NCBI GenBank assembly: GCA_036365515.1
Contig: CM070877.1
Coordinates: forward strand, 67,761,522-67,825,521
Reading direction: 5' to 3'
DNA from: Torymus aiolomorphi
Lineage: Eukaryota > Arthropoda > Insecta > Hymenoptera > Torymidae
Length of the DNA stretch: 64,000 bases
Part shown: one piece after another, positions 1 to 10,133 of the stretch
Layout: each line of letters begins with the position of its first letter
Position numbering within the stretch: the stretch's first letter is position 1
Position numbers and translations under genes: made by a program
Notes under the pieces: generated by a model
Database searches by the model: none
The model's input: only the letters and a program-made list of their open reading frames with translations
Told to the model about the DNA's origin: nothing

Positions 1-1709
1 AAAATCGATAAGTTTTACCATTGAAGTCAATAAAGTCTCTTAATTTCCTTAAAAAGAGAAAAATAGGGGTTCCTACCCTTAAAATTGAAAGTGATACAGA
101 TTTGTGGCCTTTTTAATTTTAAGATTTTTAGCGTTAGTTTTATTAAGGTAGTTACCCCCTAAAAAATAATTTTGGTTAAAACCACAGCACATCAACTTTA
201 TTTTTTTAATTTTCTTTTAAATGGAATCAGTTTTAAGGCGATATATAATTTATTATAATTTTTATAGCTGAAAATTGATGAAAAAAGCTTAGTTTTCTTG
301 AAAAAAGAATAGGGGTTGCTACCCTTAAAATTGAAAGTAATGCTATTTTGAAGGCTTTTTTATTCTACAACTTTTGGCGTCGGTTTCATTAAGCTGGCTT
401 TATTCATTTTTGAAATATTTGAAAAAAACTGTTTTTGAGGGTGAACTTTAGGGGTAGATTTCACCCCCTTAAAGTGTCTATCAGCACGTAAAAAAAAATA
501 CGTGTCTCTTATTTTTTAATGTACTACAACATATTGCAATATCGTCCAAATCGGCGACTTACACTTGGGGTACCTTCCTTGTCAGTCACACACACTAATA
601 TCGCGGGCGGGTCGAGAATGGACGAGTACGCGCGGGAGAGGGACGCGAGGCGCCGGTGGAGAGAGGGGGCAGGCACACGAGAGGGCCAAGCCACGCGGTG
701 AGCGGCATCGAGAGTTGACAGCGGGAGAGCACGATGCAAACGATAGCGGAGCGAGCACAGGCTGAGCGCCGCGCAGTTTGCTCGCGCATGCGAAATGGTG
801 GGAGCGGGAGCAAGCGGGAGGAGAGAGAGTGCCGGCCGAGACAGGCGCGCAGCAATAGCGATACGCCGGCCGGGAGAGGGATCATACGAGAGAGACAGGC
901 GCGCATGGGAATAGAGAGAGCCGGAGAGGGAGTAGATTAGATTAGAGCATGGGCATAGAGGCAGTATAGCAATAGATAGGATACGCGGCGCGGAAGCATG
1001 TCGGTGGGTGGCGCAACGGGCAGAATAGATAGCGCGCATGCTATTAGTTTAGCCTATTATAACTCAAAGACATAGCAAGTCAGAAAGGTGAAGGAGTATT
1101 GCGAGTAATGGTGTTGCAGGTTCGTATCGTGTTGTAGTAGGAATCGAGTTAGTAGAATAAATCGAGACTATCAGAGTTGCTGTCGAGAGGTACTGTCTAT
1201 CCAGGGTGGTCTCCAGTACTATCAGCCTCTGCAAAACGAGGAAAATCCAGCTCACGTTCTTGTGTTACTTGTTTTCAGATTCAACAGCGGTGAGCAGGCC
1301 AGTAGCCGGGAGCAGCCATTTTGAGGACGCCAAGACGGTGCGGATAGACTAATCGCCATTGCAGCCATTCTTTCATTAGCAAAATAAATTTAGAATAATT
1401 ACTAATTGTGGAAGTTGTTCTTATAAGCGAGTGTTGATTTCCCCTGTGTTGTCTATCGAGTGTTCTTTCAGGTCTCGTTATTGAGAAACTCTTATCACAG
1501 CAGAGGGAGCAAATTGCTGTCTCATCGGAGGTATTTCCGGGTGTGCTTGTTGTTGGGGTTTTGGCCCCCTTCTCGAGAGCGGAGTTTCAGCCGAGGTAGA
1601 GGACCGCTATTGGTAAGGTAGATAGTGGAAATAGTGGCAGTTGGTTTAGTTTGAGTCACTAATAATTTCGAGTGATTCGATCGAGGGTATAACTAAATAC
1701 AACTTCACA
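1..1709 (+). mobile_element. 5' LTR of gypsy A, truncated by the window edge
   Basis: This is the partial left LTR. It ends in CTTCACA at 1709, directly before the primer site. By comparison with the right LTR, about 600 bp of its 5' end lie before base 1. Relative to the right LTR it lacks 275 bp: the sequence CAAGTCA occurs twice there, at 11810 and 12085, and only once here (near 1075), so a deletion between short direct repeats is the simplest reading. The GC-rich stretch 590-1030 opens several reading frames on both strands that are composition artefacts and not genes. Confidence 0.88.
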
Positions 1710-1711
1710 AA

Positions 1712-1721
1712 TGGCGCCCAA
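1712..1721 (+). promoter_or_regulatory. Primer-binding site, tRNA-Lys type
   Basis: TGGCGCCCAA follows the LTR end by two bases. The first ten bases match the 3' end of the tRNA-Lys used by Drosophila gypsy; the following bases do not continue the match. This is where minus-strand DNA synthesis would be primed. Confidence 0.75.
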
Positions 1722-2464
1722 TTAATGCACAAACAACAGCAACAACCGCGTGGATCGGGTCAAGTATACGTGTGTCGAGTTTATGTTATATGTGTAGTGG
1801 AAAAACGGTTAATTGAGAGCGGAAAGAAATTTCGTAGTAGACACGGAATAGTTAGGGTAACGGTCACTCTTGGGAGGCATAAGTGAATTTGGGTGGTTTT
1901 GAAACGATTGAACCCATTCAACTGAAGAACTGAAAAATTGTATTTTCAGAACTGAGGAAAATTATGTTTAAGTTTTTGAATTTTCATGATAGAGGTTTTG
2001 AATTTTCAGGATCAAGTTTTTGAATTTTCAGGATCGAGTTTTTGAATTTACAGGATAGAGGTTTTGAATTTTCAGGATCGAGTTTTTGAATTTTCAGGAT
2101 CGAGCATTTGAATTTTCAGGATCGAGTTTTGAATTTTCAGGATCGAGTTCTTGAATTTTCAGGATCGAGTTTTTGTATTTTCAGGATCGAGTTTTGAATT
2201 TTTAGGATCAAGGTTTTGAATTTTCAGGATCGAGGTTTTGAATTTTCATGATCGAGCTTTTGAATTTTCAGGATCGAGCATTTGAATTTTCAGGAGCAAG
2301 TATTTGAACTTTCAACTTCGGGGGTGTGAAATTACAAAATTGAACGGGTTTAAATCGGCGGGTTGAGGTTTGCTTAGTTTAACGGTTAACGTTGAGTAAC
2401 CGTGAACAAGGGTCGAGTGTCCGTGTTGGTTGTTATTCTTGTCATTGACAAGCAGAGTTTAAAA
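1722..2464 (+). other. Leader of gypsy A
   Basis: About 740 bp of non-coding sequence lie between primer site and gag. The first third is unique and TCGAG-rich; the middle is the repeat array described separately; 2317-2464 holds no gene I can recognise. Confidence 0.7.
1973..2316 (+). repeat. Leader array, about 15 copies of a 21-22 bp unit
   Basis: The unit reads GAATTTTCAGGATCGAGTTT with a variable T-run. I count about fifteen recognisable copies, with small differences such as CATGATAG or GATCAAG in the core. Each copy carries GATCGAG and a TTTTCAG stretch. The array lies between the LTR and gag, the position of the Su(Hw) insulator repeats in Drosophila gypsy, but the motif itself is different. 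Confidence 0.9.
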
Positions 2465-4482
2465 ATGGCAACAAAAAAGCAAGAAACGTGGATCTATACC
2501 AGGCCAGGATGAGAGAACTCAGTGATAATCGAGAATATAGGGCCAGGTTTCGAGACACGATCAAGAAGAAGTGGAAAGGTTGTTTCGAGCCTTCTTACGA
2601 ATGATCGGGGTAACAGAGGTACCGTGGTTTGTAGAAACCGACGAGGCAGTTGAAGGGGATGTGTTGACGGAGGATGAATTGGTGATGGCCTGCAGCGACC
2701 ACAACCCGGGAAGTGAGCTGGAAGCGGAGGCGCGATTTCAGCGACAGGAAAATGTACGTGGTGGGGATGATCTACTGTCACTGCCGGCGGAGGTAGAGGA
2801 CATTAATATCACACAACGGCTGACAGATACCATGTCTGCCCACTCCTGGACGATATTGATAGAGATACGGGTCCATCCTGGATCGACTAATGATGGCGCG
2901 ATCTTTAGAATTGCCGTTAGTACCGACACGATTGCAAATTCGAGGCAGGGGGATGATACGGGGTTGCGGAATCTAGTAGACAGGCGTTATTTGAGGCTAC
3001 CGCATTTACGCCACGAGACGTAGGTGGCGAAGGCACGAGGGGACATGCCTACCTTGCACTTTCCAATGACACACCAGATGAACCATCAAGGACCTTTAAG
3101 GGATGATGAACCACTGTATACTTCGAGAACTGGGCAGGGATCAGACAAGTCGAGAAATAGCCAGGAATTTGGGAGATATACAGGGGGAATGGATTTGGAT
3201 GAAGCGTATGAGCCGAGGGGAGGTCGATTTGTGAGGATCAATAAACAACACTTGACTCGATCCACTCCCCGCCGTAATCGAAAAATAATCTTTCCGGAAA
3301 GATCAAGTTCAGAGTTAGAGGATTACAGACCTCCAGTATCATCAAGTAGGCTGAGGGCAGACTTTTGCGATCTGAGCCTGCAAAGTGATGACTCGAGGGG
3401 AGGTTATGCAACTCCTCGCACTCGAAATAGTTGGAGAAATGAGTCGCAAGCAAGGCAGCAGAGGTCGCGAAGAGAGAGCCGTCAAGGGAGTCCACCGATC
3501 AGTCGAGATTACAGCCTTCATGTAATTAAGACATTGAAGAGTTGGGGTTTGAGATATTCGGATGATGATAAGGATTCACCAGAGCAATTTCTGTCACGCC
3601 TGAAAGCATGTAAACGCGCTACTGGCATCTGTGATGAGCAGCTTCTACCATGCCTCGCGAGTGTTTTGAACAAAGAAGCAGGTGACTGGTATGATGTGAA
3701 GCAGGAAGAGATGGAATTATGGGACTTCACAACATTCGAGAGAGCCTTCAAACGGCAATTCATTGGAGAGTTGCATGAAAATGATGTGATGGAAGAGTTG
3801 AGGGCACAGTATCAAAGTTCGAAAGAGAAGATATCTCCATTTTTAACCAAATTCCGAAGAATTATTGCACATCTCAAGAGACCACCTTCAGTGAGAGAGA
3901 AACTGAATCTGGCGTTCTCCCACTTGCGTCCAGAGTACCAGGATCATCTCTGGGATAAAAGGTTAGACAGCTTCGAGTCAATCGAGAGATATGGAAGAGA
4001 ATTTGAGCGATGTGAAGCAATCAAAGAAAGATACCATTCCCCGCCCCGTCGAGAAAAATCGAGAATTTCAGGAACGAGCTATGTCGGACCACACCGTAGC
4101 ACGCACAAAGTGGCGATGGTCAGTGAATCATCAAATGATGATGATAGCGACCAACCGGAGAAACGAAGAGGCAAGAAGAAAAGTAAGATGGGACGACCAA
4201 AGGTGGTGCCGGAGGAGGTAGCCGTGGTTGATATGCCCAACAATCCACCAGGGCAGGTGATAGGCAAACCAGGGAGAAATGTAACCTGCCAAGTACCACG
4301 TCCATCGAATAACCTGCCAGCAGCGGTGAAGCCTACTGGTGGCGAAGCCAGGAAACCGTATGACTTCACCAGTCCGCCGGCCCCATACTCGCTAGGAGGG
4401 CGTAGTAGTACGTGAGTGCCCGAACTGCCGACATCTGTTTACGGCGTTGGGAAACGAGACCGCCAGGACGCAATAGAGGCCC
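2465..4482 (+). pseudogene. gag: Gag of gypsy A, broken
   Basis: Gag assembles the particle and packages the RNA. The main frame runs from about 2571 to 4415 with one TAG at 3021-3023 that splits it into 150- and 463-residue parts. The conserved retrotransposon Gag domain covers roughly residues 170-320 of the second part (WGLRYSDDDK, CKRATGIC, WDFTTFERAFKRQF, KLNLAFSHLRPEY, REFERCEAIKERY). The N-terminus appears shifted: short open pieces start at ATG 2465 and ATG 2509 in other frames. At the C-terminal end a Cys-x2-Cys segment (ECPNCRHLF) lies in a third frame at 4414-4437 and aligns with the same motif in element B. After that the frame is lost. The break pattern is consistent with decay, although a lone TAG could in principle be suppressed. 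Confidence 0.85.
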
Positions 4483-4549
4483 CTGCGTCCTGCGCAGGAG
4501 TAACGGGGGCCTAAAGTGCAGAGGGAAAGTCGGACCGAGAGGTTGACAA

Positions 4550-5195
4550 AGTGGAGTCGAGTTCGAGTAGGGGAGAAGTTCAAGTTGTGTCGAGTATGAG
4601 TAAGAGGAAGGTTGGTGCCACGGTACCAGATGTGTCGAGTACGAGTAAGAGTTGTCGAGTTGTGTTGTGTATGAGTAAGAGGGAGGTTGGTGCCACGGTA
4701 CCAGGTGTGTACGAGTAAGACCAGGTGTGAGTACGAGTAAGACCAGGTGTGAGTACGAGTAAGAGGTGTCGAGTTGTGTCGAGTATGAGTAAGAGTGAAG
4801 TTGGCGTCACGGCACCAGGTGTGTCGAGTACGGGTAAGAGCGAGTCTGGTGCTACGGTGCTAGGTGGGTTGAGTACGAATAGGAGTGAGCCTTGTATTAC
4901 GGCTCGAGTGGAATGGAGTGGAGAGGACAGTGGATCCGAAAAAGAGGGTGAGAACGAAGAAGGAACGCATAACGAAATAGTGTTAGAGTTATCTATGGAA
5001 GATTGGGCGTTACCAAATCCAGAGGAAGAGAAAGATCATGCTCTGCTACCACAAATTCAGGAAGCCGTGGAGATAATGCTGCGAGACACAGCAGAATCTG
5101 AAGTTACGGCAGCAGAACCTGTGAGCAAGGGTAACCAATCGTCGCAAAACCTGGAAGGGGGCTGTCGGAATCGAACGGGGGTAGCAATGGTCTAA
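4550..5195 (+). pseudogene. Gag-Pol linker with internal repeats
   Basis: From 4550 to about 4910 the DNA repeats units containing GTGTCGAGTACGAGTAAGAG and GTTGGTGCCACGGTACCAGG. From ATG 4749 these encode repeats like SSTGKSESGATVLGG, followed by an acidic stretch (GSEKEGENEEG) and a helical-looking tail, ending in TAA at 5193. The 148-residue frame is the same one used by gag. I recognise no enzymatic domain. It sits where the Gag C-terminus or a protease N-terminal linker is expected. Pol follows two bases later in another frame, which would fit frameshifting or reinitiation. Confidence 0.6.
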
Positions 5196-5197
5196 GC

Positions 5198-8100
5198 ATG
5201 GGGGAGGAAGCTATTTCAGAGAATAGCTTAAAGTTACGAGAGTGGGTGGGTGTCGAGGATGTTGTAGAAGCAGCCGCTTTGGATAATAGAAATTTTATTC
5301 GAGTAATGATTGGAACCGAGCCTTACCTTGCACTACTAGATCCTGGAGCGACCATATCCCTAGTCGGTCCGCGTATTATGGATAAATATCGAGACCGATT
5401 ACGACCATCGAGTGGCCAAGTGAGAGGAGTGTCTGGCGTGCCAATGAAGGTACAGGATAACCTTCGTATCGCTATTGACGTTGATGGTCACCTGCGCTTG
5501 TTGGAGTTTCGAGCGGTTGAGGAAATCAACCATAATATTATTTTAGGCATGGATTTTGGGGTTGAATGGGATTTATCCTTGCGTTTTCGAGCTAAACAGT
5601 GGAAGTGCGGAGAGCAGGGAGAGTGGCACCCCTTTGCGAGTGATGTCGAGGATTCGAGCCACGCTATCATGGCTGAATGTGCGGGCTTGACAGAGATGAC
5701 ACCTACTGAGGCAGAGCGAATTAAAGAGATCGTAGATCGATTAGTTCACAAGCCGGCTACGGACTATTTACCGACTACTCATCTCACGGAACATCATATC
5801 AGGTTAACTGACTACACGCCGATACGTCACGATCCTCGGCGACAGCCACCGGCAATGTGGTTGGTGGCACAGGAAGCTGTTCGAGAAATGCATCGAGCTG
5901 GGATAATTGAGAGGTCTGCAAGTGCATGGTGTCATGCACCAGTAATTCAGAAAAAGCAGGATGGAAAATGGAGATTCTGTATCGGCTTCCAAGACCTAAA
6001 TGCTAGAAGCAAAAAGGATGCCTATCCCATACCAAATATGGATCGTATTTTGGATAAACTACGCCGGGCAAAGTATATATCAAAAGTAGACTTGAAGAAC
6101 GCCTACTTCCAGTTGGCATTAGACGAAGAGAGCAGGCAGTATACTGCTTTTGCAGTGCCAGGATCAGGACTTTGGCAGTTCAAGAGAATGCCTTTTGGAT
6201 TGACTAATGTGCCGGCTACATTCCAGAGGATAATTGATGCATTATTTGGCCCAGAGATGGAGCCAAATGTATTTGGGTACCTGGACGATATTATTATCGC
6301 AACAGATACGTTCGAGGAGCATCAAAAATGGTTGGAAATTGTGCTAACCAAAATTCGAGACGCGCAGTTGACAGTAAACTGGAAAAAGTGTGAGTTCGGG
6401 TATTCGAGAGTACGGTATTTGGGGTACTTGTTGGATCGAGATGGGTTGAGACCAGACCCAGAAAGGGTGGAACCAATTCTATAGTATCCAGTTCCCAAAA
6501 CTAGGAAACAACTGAGGCGATTCCTGGGAATGGTGGGGTGGTATTCGAGATTCATCGAGAAAGAGAGCGAGATTAAAGTACCATTGCTAAAGTTTATCAA
6601 GAAGGCACAGGTGTGGCAATGGAGCGCCGAGCAGCAAGAAGCTTTCGAGAAACTTAAAATGGCGCTCACCAGGGCTCCAGTTTTGGCGAGGCCAGATTTC
6701 TCGCGAGAGTTCACGGTACAATGCGACGCGAGCAATGATGCTATTGGAGCGGTACTCTCGCAAGGCTTCGAGGATAGAGAACACCCTATTGTGTACAAAC
6801 ATCGTGTCTTAACGAGTGCTGAGAGGAATTACTCTACTACCGAAAAGGAATGTTTGGCGTTAATTTGGGCAATCAAGAAACTCCGACCCCATTTGGAAGG
6901 GTACAGATTCAAGGCAATAACGGATCATAGTGCTCTGAAGTGGCTACAAACATTAAAGGAGCCGACCGGACGTTTGGCTCGATGGGCACTGGAATTACAG
7001 CAGTGGGAGGTACGGATTGAACACCAAAAGGGTGCAATGCATCGAGTTCCTGATGCATTATTGAGAATCCAGGAGAATGATCCGGAGGAGATTGAGATTG
7101 CAGCCTTCAGGGAACTGGCTGATCCTTGGTACATAAGAGGTAGGGAGGAGTTCCAGAATAATCCTGTGAAATACAAGTCATGGAGAATCGAGAACGATCT
7201 GATTTATAAGCAACGACATGACCCCATCTTGGGGCCAGTCATGGGTGAAGAAGACACTTGGAAGTTGGTGGTCGCAGAAGAATATCGAGTTCGAGTCCTT
7301 AGGGATGCCCACTGTGAGATAACAGCAGGTCACTTAGGAGTCGAGAAGACGTATGAACGAATTGCCCAGGAGTACTACTGGCCCGGAGTTTGGCACGATG
7401 TGTATCAATTCGTGCAAGAGTGTGATGAATGTCAGCGATATCAGACGGATCAGACAGCACTGAAGGGGTTAATGGAGGGTCGAGTGATCGAACGTCCTGG
7501 GGCAGTGGTTGCGTCGGACTTGATGGAATTCCCACAAAGTATAGGCAAATACAAATACGTCGCGGTATTTCAGGATCTTTTTACGCGGTGGGTCGAGTTG
7601 CGTCTGATACGTACAGCAACTGGTAAAAAAGTAGCAAAAGCCTTTGAAGTGCTAGTTTTATTCCGGTGGGGTACGCCAGACTACCTGTTAACCGTTAATG
7701 GCAAGGAGTTCGATAACAAGGACTTAGGACGGATCTTGGAGGTGTATGGAGTGATCTGGGTAACTACCCCTCCGTATCATCCACAGGCCCACCCAGTTGA
7801 GCAGAACAATCGCACCCTACAGACGATGATTGCTACCTTCGTGAAGAATGACCACCGGAGCTGGGACCAACACCTGCACGAGCTTCAGCATGCCATGAAT
7901 ACGGCATCCCAATCGAGTACTCGAGTCTCACCAGCATTCCTTAATTACGCTAGGCATCCCTCTCCGGTGAAGAGTTTAAGGCGGAAGGTGGAGCCAAAAG
8001 GCCCGAAGATACCGATATCAATCGACGTATGGAGTGATCGGGTGAAAAGGTTGGATGCTCTGCGTGACCTAGTCATCAAAAATATCGAGGAAGCACACCA

Positions 8101-8371
8101 GAAACAAGCAAGAACCTATAATAAAGGTCGTCAGGGTGTGCGATTTCAAGTAGGGGGCTTGATAATGAGGAAAGCACACGTGCTGTCAAACGGGCCGCAA
8201 AGGTTTTCGGCTAAGTTAGCACCCGATTGGGAGGGTCCATACGAAATCATAGAGGTTAAACCCCCCAATGTGTACATTCTGAAGATGGAGAGTAGACGGA
8301 AAAATCCCAAAGTGCATGTAAGGGAGTTAAAGAAATATCGAGAGAGTCGGGCAATTGGTAAAGGAAAGTAG
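5198..8371 (+). pseudogene. pol: Pol polyprotein of gypsy A (PR-RT-RNase H-IN), one amber stop
   Basis: Pol copies the RNA into DNA and integrates it. From ATG 5198 the order is: aspartic protease (LLDPGATISL, where the usual D-S/T-G is D-P-G), reverse transcriptase (KWRFCIGFQDLNA, SKVDLKNAYFQLAL, catalytic YLDDIIIAT), then TAG at 6482-6484. The same frame resumes at once through RFLGMVGWYSRF. RNase H follows (QCDASNDAIGAVLSQ, STTEKECLALIWA, ITDHSALKWL). Integrase has the H2C2 finger (CDECQRYQ), a core starting ASDLMEFP, and the GPY/F-like end. The second catalytic Asp of the DNG motif is Val (LLTVNGKEFDN, codon GTT near 7697). The Glu region (HPVEQNNRTL) remains. Apart from one stop the frame is intact over about 1,050 codons, so the decay is fairly recent. 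Confidence 0.95.
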
Positions 8372-8477
8372 TATACTAACCCATGGTGCAAGTAAGTGTT
8401 ACATGTGTATTTCGAGTTGTGTCGTCTGCCATGTTATTGGTATGTTAATTATGAGTTGGGATATGGAATTGGTATAA

Positions 8478-8493
8478 TGTATTGTCGTTTCAG
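8478..8493 (+). promoter_or_regulatory. Possible 3' splice site before the third ORF
   Basis: A pyrimidine-rich stretch ending in TCGTTTCAG lies 11 bases before the ATG at 8504. In Drosophila gypsy the env ORF in this position is made from a spliced subgenomic RNA, so an acceptor here would fit. No matching donor was identified. Confidence 0.3.
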
Positions 8494-8503
8494 GAAAAAA
8501 AAA

Positions 8504-9797
8504 ATGTCAGAAGCCAGCCATCCATCCTCCTCGGTCACCATCAGACCCTTAAGTCTGGCCATGAGCCTGTCACCGCTTCAGTGGCCACCTGCCGAGTGGC
8601 TGGAGCGCAACTTGCTTAAGGACATGGAGCCGGAAGAGAAGTGGAAGGTGGCGGCTTCGCAGGCACCGCGAATACTGAGGAAGAAACCAGCTTCTTCACC
8701 CCATCGCTGATTCTGGAGTTGGGCCTTGAGTTGGACGCAGAGTCCATGGAAGTGACCACCCCTCCGGGGTTGGTCAAAAGCCCAGAGGAAGGTGAGGGGG
8801 AGATGGTGAGCGAGGGCGTATTGATCGAGTTCGAGGAGTCGAGTTTTGTTGGAGGGGGAGGGGGAGGCTGGGAGGAACTCCTCAGTGGCTAGGCGGTGGC
8901 GGAGCTCCAGGAATGGCTAGGCGAAGGTGAAGCCGTTCTACAAGACCCGCCATCGTCTCCACCAGGAGTCCTAGGACAAACCCCTTCGTTTCCGACAATC
9001 GAGACCGGGGTCGAGTTATTACGGGGGGGATCGAGAATGTTGCGGAGACCACATTTTGTGGCTGAACAGGCGCGGTGTGAAGAAGCGTTCCGTTCGTTGC
9101 CGATCCCAGCCATTGAGCCGTTTTCTAGGTGGAGTTGCAGAGTGGGATGTGGACGAGCCGTCTCCCAGCCCGCTCTACCAGGTGGCCGAGTGGCCAACTG
9201 AGAAAGGGCGCAGACAGCGCTTTAATCCTCGGCGCCGGGAGAGTGAGGTGACAGAGCCGGTGGCCCCAGTCACTATCCAGGAGCGGGCAGGGCTAGTGGC
9301 AGAACCTGAGGGTGCGGGCCAGTGGGCCCTTCCACCACCCTGTCACCGAGTGATGTGACAAAGAGGGCCAGCTCAAGCGAGGACAAGCCGCGAGCTCCAG
9401 TCCACCTTCGTCTCGGGAGGAAGGTCGCTGAGCCATGAAGGTCGTCTGAGTGGACAAGGCGGTAGACCCTGATCCTGATCGCTGCTTCAATTGTTGGCAA
9501 AAGGGACACACGCGGTTCACTTGCGGTGCACCGCAGAGTTTCTTTTGCTTCAATTGCGGCAGGAGGGATGTTAATCTACGCAATTGCCCCCGGTGCTCCG
9601 ATGAGCATCTGAGTTACCTCCGCGTCCGGGCACGGTCGAGCTCGGGAGCGACGGTGAGAGATCGGCGCGTGGCTCCCGGGGAGACAGCGCTTCGGCACCG
9701 ATCTAGGTCGCCCTTGACGCCACGGCGGCGAGCAAGCAGGTGGGACACCATGACCCCCAGGACCGCCACACCCTCACCTGCTACTGACAATGAGTAG
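8504..9797 (+). pseudogene. Third ORF of gypsy A: nucleocapsid-type zinc-knuckle protein, frameshifted
   Basis: This region follows integrase, where env sits in errantiviruses. It reads MSEASHPSSSV from 8504, changes frame near 8650, meets a TAG at 8890-8892, continues to about 9200, and ends in a third frame (9450-9797). The last part has two zinc motifs in tandem: a CCHC knuckle (CFNCWQKGHTRFTC) and a CFNC...NCPRC motif (Cys-x2-Cys-x9-Cys-x2-Cys), then an Arg/Ser-rich tail. This arrangement resembles insect Gag nucleocapsids and not an envelope protein; I see no signal peptide, membrane anchor or furin site. The same tandem motif is encoded in the same relative place by gypsy B (41590-42084). 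Function is unknown; RNA or DNA binding is inferred from the fingers. Confidence 0.7.
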
Positions 9798-10133
9798 GAG
9801 GCAACCCCATTGCCAGCAGCTATTGAGGCCTCGCTTCAGGCTACACCAGCGATGGCAGGACCAACTGGAGCAGCATCAGCAGGAGGAGCATTGGAGTACT
9901 TCTCCGAAATCCAACACCTACCTGCTGACTTCCAGGCCGTTCTGCTGCGGGCGTTCGTCACTCAGACCCAGTGAAGGTAGTATCACCTACTTTGTATTCG
10001 AGTAACCCTGGAACCAGTATCGAGTCGTCATTAAGTAGTAATAGTCATCAAGTAAAAGAGGGAGAGGGGTGAATCGAGTGAGTAGGAATGAAGCCTTGGA
10101 TTAAGGATAATCATCGTCTTGGTGTGGGGATAT
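9798..10133 (+). other. 3' untranslated region of gypsy A
   Basis: Between the zinc-knuckle frame and the right LTR there is no convincing gene. A purine-rich AAAAGAGGGAGAGGGG lies at about 10054-10069 and GGTGTGGGGA at 10121-10130, immediately before TGTGACG. The latter is the better-placed polypurine-tract candidate. Confidence 0.5.

Noticed and set aside
524..1039. 171-codon minus-strand frame in the left LTR, repeated as 178 codons at 11258-11794
   Set aside because: Both lie in GC-rich LTR sequence, overlap open frames on the other strand, have no domain, and are low-complexity in Ser/Arg/Leu. Their recurrence only reflects the LTR pair.
8504..9358. Third ORF of gypsy A as an env gene
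   Set aside because: I see no signal peptide, transmembrane anchor, cleavage site or glycoprotein-like pattern; the only recognisable motifs are zinc knuckles.
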